Assembly (NCBI GenBank): GCA_002189035.1
Contig: NEEC01000002.1
Location: forward strand, 1,488,001 to 1,552,000
Origin: Utricularia gibba
Taxonomy: Eukaryota; Streptophyta; Magnoliopsida; Lamiales; Lentibulariaceae
Reading direction: 5' to 3'
Length of the DNA stretch: 64,000 nt
Position numbers and translations under genes: made by a program. Within the stretch, counting starts at the first letter, position 1; every line of letters starts with the position of its first letter. Of this stretch, positions 57,253-64,000 are shown one piece after another. Under the pieces are notes generated by a model that was not told the origin of the DNA, did no database searches, and worked only from the letters and a program-made list of their open reading frames with translations.

Positions 57253-60070
57253 ATCGGATGAATGTGGTAATACTTTTCGACTTGGAACGGACGGCTTCTA
57301 TAAACATCACAGATTCTTATAATCATAAACTGCAAGAAAACCCCATCCAGTTTCGATTGATTTCATAACCTATCCCGAGGCAGGAATTTCCAGAGAGACA
57401 GGCCGCCGGAGCCGGAGAGTAGCAAGAAGAAGTCCATCCTTCCTGGCCGTAGTGAATAAAGATGTCGTTTTGCGTCGACATCTTTATTAACAAGATTTTA
57501 TTGATGAGTTGATTGAGCGTCGATCCCACACCATTCAAATGTCACATTTGGGGGGCCTGGGAGCTACTTTGTCCCCACGAACTTCAATGCTGGGGGCCTG
57601 GGGCCTTGAACATCAATCAGCTATTCTTGGACTTACACGTAAGGATGTTATATAAAACGAATTAACACGAACATTTATTTAATTAGTTTATTTTTATCGA
57701 ATAAAAAATTTATTTAGATTAGTTTATTTAAGTTAATCGAATAAAATTTTTTTTAATGTTCATTTATTTATAATTTAAAATCGTTCATAAATAAATATAA
57801 TATATTTATATTTTAACATAAATATAAATAAAATTAATATTTTAATATAACACATAATATTTTTAATATATATTAATATTTCATATATTGATCTAGAAAA
57901 ATAATCAAAAATTATTTATAACTTAATTACTAACACAAAAAAATAAATTTTAATAATATATATATATATATATATTGTATATTATTATTTTATATCAATC
58001 CAAAATACATAATTTTAATATGATATTATATATTATAATTGAATATTGATTTTGTTTAAATTAGTTCAATAAAATAATCGAACATATATTTTATTTATAT
58101 TCGTTTGTTTATATTATTCAAATGAAAATAAAGTATCTTAATCAAGGTTGAACACAAGTTATTTATTAATTATAACATCCATACTTACACGTTCCACCCT
58201 CATCTATTTGTTGAACGAGTCCATGGAAATGAACGCGGATTTAATTGGTAATGCCACACAGTGACTTGGTTTACATCACCTCACGGAATAGATTCTCCTG
58301 GAATTCGGTACTGGATTCAACATGAAGGAAAAATAGATCCAGAGAAATCAAGCATTCAGACACGGTATCGCCGAGAATTCTCCGCAGACAGGTCAGTGGG
58401 TATTTTAATTCGGCCGGGTCGGGGACGCCACCGGGTGGGCTGTTGGAGTAATGCCTAGAACGTGGCCGTGGCCCCTGGCGGTATTATTTTTATAACGTTA
58501 TGATTTAAAATCCGATGAAGATTGATTTGTTGAGTAATTGATCGATTTGTCAGGATTGTGTTTCGATTTAGGTTAAATGGAATTCAAGAGAAGCAGACGA
58601 AAATTTTTACTTCAAAACTATCGTAACCGAAAACCATGAAACTAGAATAACTCACGTGTCAGGTGTATAAATTATCATTTTTATAAACTGGGCTTCTATT
58701 TATTGGAGAGTTCTAGTCATGGGTTTTGAGAACGTCAACTTACTTTTATACTTGGTAAGATTTATTTGATTTTATTCGTGATTCTGTCGATAAATAACCT
58801 TGTAGGTCAGTGGCCCAGTCATTCTGTCGAGCACCAAGCAGAGATTGACGCCATCCCTTTACTGTCTCCTTCCTGACTCCTAATATGTAGTTGATTAATC
58901 AGTCACTTCTAGATCGATATAAAATTCATAGGCCGCTCGTTTATTCTTGTTCCATTTAACGTATTTGGGGTGTTTATATTCCACGGGCGACTTTCTTGAA
59001 AATAATAAAATATATAGTAATTTTCGCAAACAAATCTTCACGTCTAAAGCAGTTGGCCAAAGCCCAGACGCAGTTAATTTCCAATTTCCCACACAGGTTT
59101 TCCGGATTTTCAGTCTGTTTCAAAACTCGAACTTCTAAACCTCTCCCAAATCAGAAATTTCACGGGATAAAATTTTGGAAACATTAAATGGGCTTTAAAA
59201 TTAATTAACGAAATAACGAGAAATTTCTCTATAAATTTTAATTTTTATAAAATTAATGCAATAGTTTCTAAAATTTTATAAATTTTAATTTCTCTATTTA
59301 CAATCATTTAGATATTTATTATACAATTATATGTATAATATAATATAGTATAGTATGTGAGCCTGACCCGACCAGTATTGAAAAGTAGTTGGCTGGATCC
59401 CATGCCAGCTATTGCCATGTTAGGTACAAAATTTTGGAATTATTTATCATGCTAAATATTTAAATTTCGAAAAATCAATAATTTTGATAATTTATTTGAA
59501 GAATAAAAATTCTTTCTAAATAAATATAAATATTAAAATTATGTTTCTTTTTTAATAAACAAAAATATGAATAATTCAATATTATATTCATTATTTAGAT
59601 AATATTAAAAAAATAAATAAAAAGATATTCTGCTACTTATATATTTTAATAAAAAATATCATATATTTGATATTATTGAATACGAAAATAATTTAATAAT
59701 TGACATTAGTGGTCGTAAATTGTTTAAAAATTGATAAAATTAGTTTGTATGAAATCCTTATTTATATTTTTTTTTTTTTACTTTTTTCATAATAAAAAAT
59801 ATATATAACCATATTTGATTACGCTTGATAATGTCCAGGAGAATAATACATTCATTGCATAGCACTCAAAAATAACACTGGATGAATAACGATCGACCTC
59901 ATCATATTTACAAAGTCATACAATCATGCGATAATCTGTTTATTTTTAATTGATTTGTTTTTGTAGGTCATTTTTCAAATATCATATTCCATTATTAAAA
60001 TGACCCCTCATAAAGTCTTGAGCATTGTCCCCTCATCGTCATCTATCAGGTTCGCCCCAAAGGGAAATTT
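57253..60070. other. AT-rich intergenic region between ankyrin genes
   Basis: Mostly AT-rich DNA with an (AT)n tract at about 57955-57975. A GC-richer island at 58200-58480 has an open frame with no recognisable domain. A hairpin-like AAGATGTCGTTTTGCGTCGACATCTT occurs near 57458-57485, possibly a terminator-like or palindromic element. No gene is called. Confidence 0.4.
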
Positions 60071-61216
60071 ATGGAAGAGCTTCTTGCAGAGATTATGGGA
60101 TATGCTGCACAAGGCAACCTCGACGCCTTCAGGAAACTATATCGAGAGAAAACCAAGGAAGTCGACCAACTTCTAAAAAAAGACTTAGAGCAAGTCCATG
60201 GCGAAACGCCGCTGCACATAGCCGCCGAGAACGGAAAAACCGAATTCGTCGTGTGGTTGATGCCTCGGTTCCCTGGTCTGAGTTGGAAACGCAAGCCTGC
60301 CGGAGAGAGTCCTCTCCAGGTTGCAATCAAGGAAGGCAAATTTGAAACGGCGAAAGCAATGGTGAGAACAGATAAGTCGCTCCTCCAGCTCAAAGGAAAA
60401 AACTGCCGCATTCCTCTTCACGACGCTGCCCAATTCACTGACGAGGAGAATAAAGACTTGCTGGAATTGTTACTCCTCCAAGACCCAGACAGTCTGAGCA
60501 GAGAGGACAGCAAGTGTCGAACCCCGATCCAGGTGGCGTTGATGTATGACAAGAAGGATGCTTTCGATACCCTACTGTATTGGATCAAGCACAGGAAACA
60601 GCACCAAGTTCTCCAACATCGGACTTGGATGGCAAGAATGTTCTTGATATTGCAAAGGAGAGGGAAACTCAATGGGTCTGCTGCAAATGCTGTACAACCA
60701 TCATAAATTTACTCAAACATTATATGAATTCAATGGTCTGTGTCAATCATGCAGATGACTGCGGATTTGGAAAAGGAGATAACCGAACTAGCCCAGAAGA
60801 AGGTGACACCACGCCACAACAACGAAGTTACCAGGCCTCAGCCTGACACAAGGATTATACAAGTCATGTCTGCAATAATCAGCGCTGCATTCCAGCTGAT
60901 ATGCCAACTTCCAGGTGGCTTTTCCGGGGGTAAGATGGTGATGGGTAATCTCAATTACCGTATGCTGATGTTGGCAAGCACCATTTGTTTCCTGTTATCC
61001 AACATAGCCATCATGCGTAATCTTCCGTTCAACAAATTCACTGCGGTTTGTCATGTTTCTCTCATATTTTTCGAGTTGGAGTACGCCATTGCCCTCTTTG
61101 CCATCTCCACCGAGCATCCATGGTCAACCACTCTCGGGATCCTGACCATCATCTCGGTGATTTTGATGATCATTTGGAAGGCGTTTTCCAATCTGAGTTA
61201 TTTCAGATCTACATAA
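60071..61216 (+). pseudogene. second ankyrin-transmembrane gene, frame-disrupted
   Basis: From ATG 60071 the frame encodes ankyrin repeats: GETPLHIAAENGKTEFVVWL, ESPLQVAIKEGKFETAKAMV, RIPLHDAAQFTDEENKDLLE and RTPIQVALMYDKKDAFDTLL. At about 60616 the repeat SDLDGKNVLDIAKERETQ continues in the next frame. A membrane half (IIQVMSAIISAAFQLICQLP, YRMLMLASTICFLLSNIAIM, HVSLIFFELEYAIALFAIST, TLGILTIISVILMIIWKAF) is back in the first frame from about 60750 to the stop at 61214-61216. So at least two frame changes, or a missed intron plus one base error, separate the halves. It is related to the gene at 55784, but the membrane half differs strongly. It could be a pseudogene or a damaged sequence. Confidence 0.65.
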
Positions 61217-61311
61217 ACCGGGTCCCTTAGTATCTGGTGTAAACTATGTTTGGTACAGGATTTATGGTTTCTGAATTTATTTTTATCTCACATTTATTAT
61301 AAGAATGTAGA

Positions 61312-61315
<4 letters not shown>

Positions 61316-61367
<52 letters not shown>
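61316..61367. repeat. (AT)26 microsatellite
   Basis: An uninterrupted AT dinucleotide run of about 52 bp, 100 bp after the ankyrin gene. Such tracts are often length-variable and hard to assemble. Confidence 0.95.
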
Positions 61368-61372
<5 letters not shown>

Positions 61373-64000
61373 ATAATGTCCATATATACCCTAAGTCATA
61401 TGGTTTAATGCAATCTGCAGCACAAATGACATCTTTATAATTAATAAAGAAATCCCAAGCCCTAACGTCGTACAACCCGACTTGTTTTATTTATTACTAA
61501 AGAAATCCCAGGCACCGTAATATATACGAATGTGGTGTTTGAAGATATTATTATAATAACAGATAGATAGATAGATATATCTGTAATACATACAATATAT
61601 AAATGATCTTTTCCTAGATAATTTTTCATAATATTCAATGGATTCATTCAAATTATGTTATTTCACCAAATAATGTTCTTGTAATCATTGATAATTCATA
61701 AATTGCATTTTATTGGTGCCTTTATAGCAAGCATTCAACTTGCTTAATATATTTGTTGTTCCTTCAATTCTAAATAGTTCAAAGTGCATATGAAATGATC
61801 TGTATAGTTCCATTAATTTTTTATAACATAGTTTGTGCAAAGGGTGGTGACCTCTGCATCTTCTATTGATTCGATTGAGGAATTAACCTGCTACTTGTTA
61901 GCATTCCAATTGATTCTAAAAAGACTATACCTTCTTGCTTACATTAAATCAAAACATGGCGAACTTAATCTATACATGCCATACATTCATCACACATAAT
62001 GTATTATTTATAGTATTATTGTGGTCGAAAATCGGTATTAGGGGCAGGAGTCAATCTTCGAATTATGTGTACAATCAAACACATCGTACCCGATTCAGTT
62101 TCACATATTGTGTGGAGTGCGATGCGGTTAAAAGAAGTTGGGAAGAACAGTATTTTTACGTGAAAACCGTCGGAAAATAAAAAAAAACCACAAAATTGTT
62201 GAAGCTCATCGAAAAATGATATTTACTAGGCAAAGGTGGAGAAAAAATACAACTTGGAGGCTTGGAATTCAAACTTTTTCTTTTTAGTATTTCTTATATT
62301 TATAGAAAAAATCAATCTTACTAAATCCTGAATTCTAGATATATCAGCTCCTTTTTACACCTATTGTCTAAACTGTGACTTTATTATTGGATAATCGTCA
62401 CCTGTTCTGTCATTGTCATAATTCAACTACTTTTCAATCTATTCAAAACGAATGTTGCTGTCAAATCTCTGATAGATATCGGTTTGTTGGCTTGCGTGTC
62501 AATCTGTCAAGGTATCTTTTGGCTAGTTTTCAGATGTCGGTTACCCTAATCCAATTTCTCCCCCATCAAGTATTCAATACATTATTAATTATTTGTCATA
62601 CAGTGAAGTTAATTTTCCGTAGCACCCAAATAAAGTTGAGAAAACAGTGACAAATTTATTAATTCATGATCAAAGTTTCCATTATCAAAATGTGGAACTT
62701 ATGAAATTTTATGTAGCAAGTGTAAATTTGGATGGAATCATGAATTAATGACTAAAATTTTCTTTCTTTGGAGATAAATGAATTTAAATTTTTCTAACGA
62801 CGATTGTGTTGTATTTATGGATGAGTGTGTAATCATTTCGGTGCATGGTTGCTGTTTCATTTCAAGCTATGTTTTCATACAAGCGGGTAACCGGCCGGTT
62901 CAACTGGGTGGACCGCATCCCGGGAAAAAAAACAGGTTGGTTAACTAATAAAAGTATAAAAAATCCCTAAAATACAGATCGGTTAATATTTTTTAAAATT
63001 ATTTAGAAAAATATGTTTTTTTATGATATTAGGTTTAAAAATTTTCAAAATTAATATAAGAGATGATATAATTTGAATCTATTATCATTCCAATTATAAG
63101 TGAACAACATGAGTTCAAATGAGGATCAAATATATGATTAATAATTATGTTTTGATTATGTTATTTTGCTTGATGCTTATATACAATTTAGATAATTTGA
63201 ATTTGATATGGTTTTTATTATTTTACATTATTATAGTTAGTATATATATTGCATTCCATATTCATGAATTTTATTCTTATATTACTATTACACTCGTAAA
63301 TCCGTTCATTGGGCATGGCTGATTTGCATGCAATAAAACTGAACTAGACGAGTCTGATTTAGGATTTGCAAACTCAGTGATCACTTTGCAAGTGCTGAAA
63401 ACGAATAAGACAAGGGTTTTTAATATGGAAACTGCCAGGAAGCAGAAACACCACAAAACTGATGTAATTCGTTGGGAGAGTGGTTTCACCAATGAAGGGG
63501 AGGGGAAAGATACACGTTGGAGAGTAGAGAGTACCCCCTTTCTTCCTCAAGCTTCCCATCATTTATAGAAGAGGCCAACTTATACGAGTTCTGCATTCTA
63601 TCGATGTCGGCTACTTTATGCACCTGTTAGCTGTACCGTGATTCCACTAATAGATAACCATTGACTATTTTAGCATTTTTGTAATTTGACTACTTTTTAA
63701 GACTACGAAACAATTGCCGTTATCAAGTTCTGACACTTATCAATATATTGACCTAAATCAACTTTTCAATATGAATAAAAACCTTTGTGTCAGCCGCTTT
63801 AGTCTAAAATGAGCTGGTTTGGTTATTTCTAAAACTACCGATTTTTAAGCCTCTCACCTTCGTGCTCCACATGATTCTTGCCCGATTTCGGGGTCCACCA
63901 ATTACATTCAAGGTGCGTTTAGTCTAAACCCAAGTTTAGTATATTTGGATTTAGATAGCCCGATTTGATAGGTTTAAAGAGTGTAATCTATGTTTGATTG
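61368..64000. other. AT-rich region without recognised genes
   Basis: A (GATA)n run lies at about 61560-61578. The rest is AT-rich with only short, unconvincing open frames on both strands. GC-richer patches near 62880-62940 and 63420-63560 have no recognisable product. I see no RNA gene, transposon protein or terminal repeat. Confidence 0.45.

Noticed and set aside
58261-58458. 65-codon frame in the ankyrin intergenic region
   Set aside because: No domain, isolated, and the surrounding DNA has no splice context.

Overview
This is eukaryotic nuclear DNA from a flowering plant. Genes are split by short AT-rich GT-AG introns, intergenic DNA is AT-rich, and several proteins are plant-specific: the photosystem II antenna Lhcb6/CP24, a plastid-type FabZ dehydratase, a phytochrome kinase substrate, an R2R3-MYB, a PRE-type HLH, and EAR-motif C2H2 fingers. 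There is also a plant-type initiator tRNA-Met. The gene set suggests a eudicot; the species cannot be named from the window. All exon coordinates were worked out by eye from reading frame, splice dinucleotides and family knowledge, and are not backed by transcripts.

Layout. 1-486: 3' end of a DEAD-box helicase (RH21/PRP28 type). 678-7000: three tandem minus-strand F-box/LRR/FBD genes, each followed on its upstream side by a minisatellite and a tRNA-Asp copy; only the last tRNA is full length. 7211-11832: an 18-exon Ste20/Hippo-like kinase (SIK1 type), divergent from an SDR aldehyde reductase (12025-12810). 14948-16396: a ZAT-like C2H2 protein whose first finger is cut off by a stop. 17271-19426: a membrane-anchored purple acid phosphatase. 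19945-20742: a VTI1 v-SNARE gene that lacks its SNARE helix. 20958-22393: a cupin. 23578-24451: an F-box protein. 25122-26217: an R2R3-MYB. 29318-29389: tRNA-iMet. 29928-31015: PKS. 32310-33213: ribosomal protein eL34. 33823-34230: an acidic unknown. 36724-37268: PRE HLH. 38083-39314: BPA1-like RRM protein. 40389-42649: a 14-exon DUF707 gene. 42738-44191: a plastid FAD amine-oxidase-like enzyme, divergent from an F-box/kelch gene (45389-46837) with a spliced upstream ORF. 47451-48834: FabZ. 49103-49946: Lhcb6, divergent from a PP2C-like gene (50356-52683). 53089-55657: an 18-copy, 143-bp tandem array. 55784-57252 and 60071-61216: two ankyrin-transmembrane genes. From 61217 to the end I see no gene.

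The genes do not form one pathway. Local themes are plastid function (Lhcb6, FabZ, FAD oxidoreductase, SDR), light and growth signalling (PKS, PRE, SIK1), and protein turnover (five F-box genes). A recurring oddity is that five otherwise well-conserved genes each break by one apparently missing base, four of them in or beside a short G/C run. This looks more like assembly or sequencing error than five independent pseudogenes, but it needs testing. The most unusual structures are the homogeneous 143-bp array, the SNARE-less VTI1 gene, the tRNA-linked F-box triplication with a conversion tract, and a PP2C that has lost two conserved aspartates.
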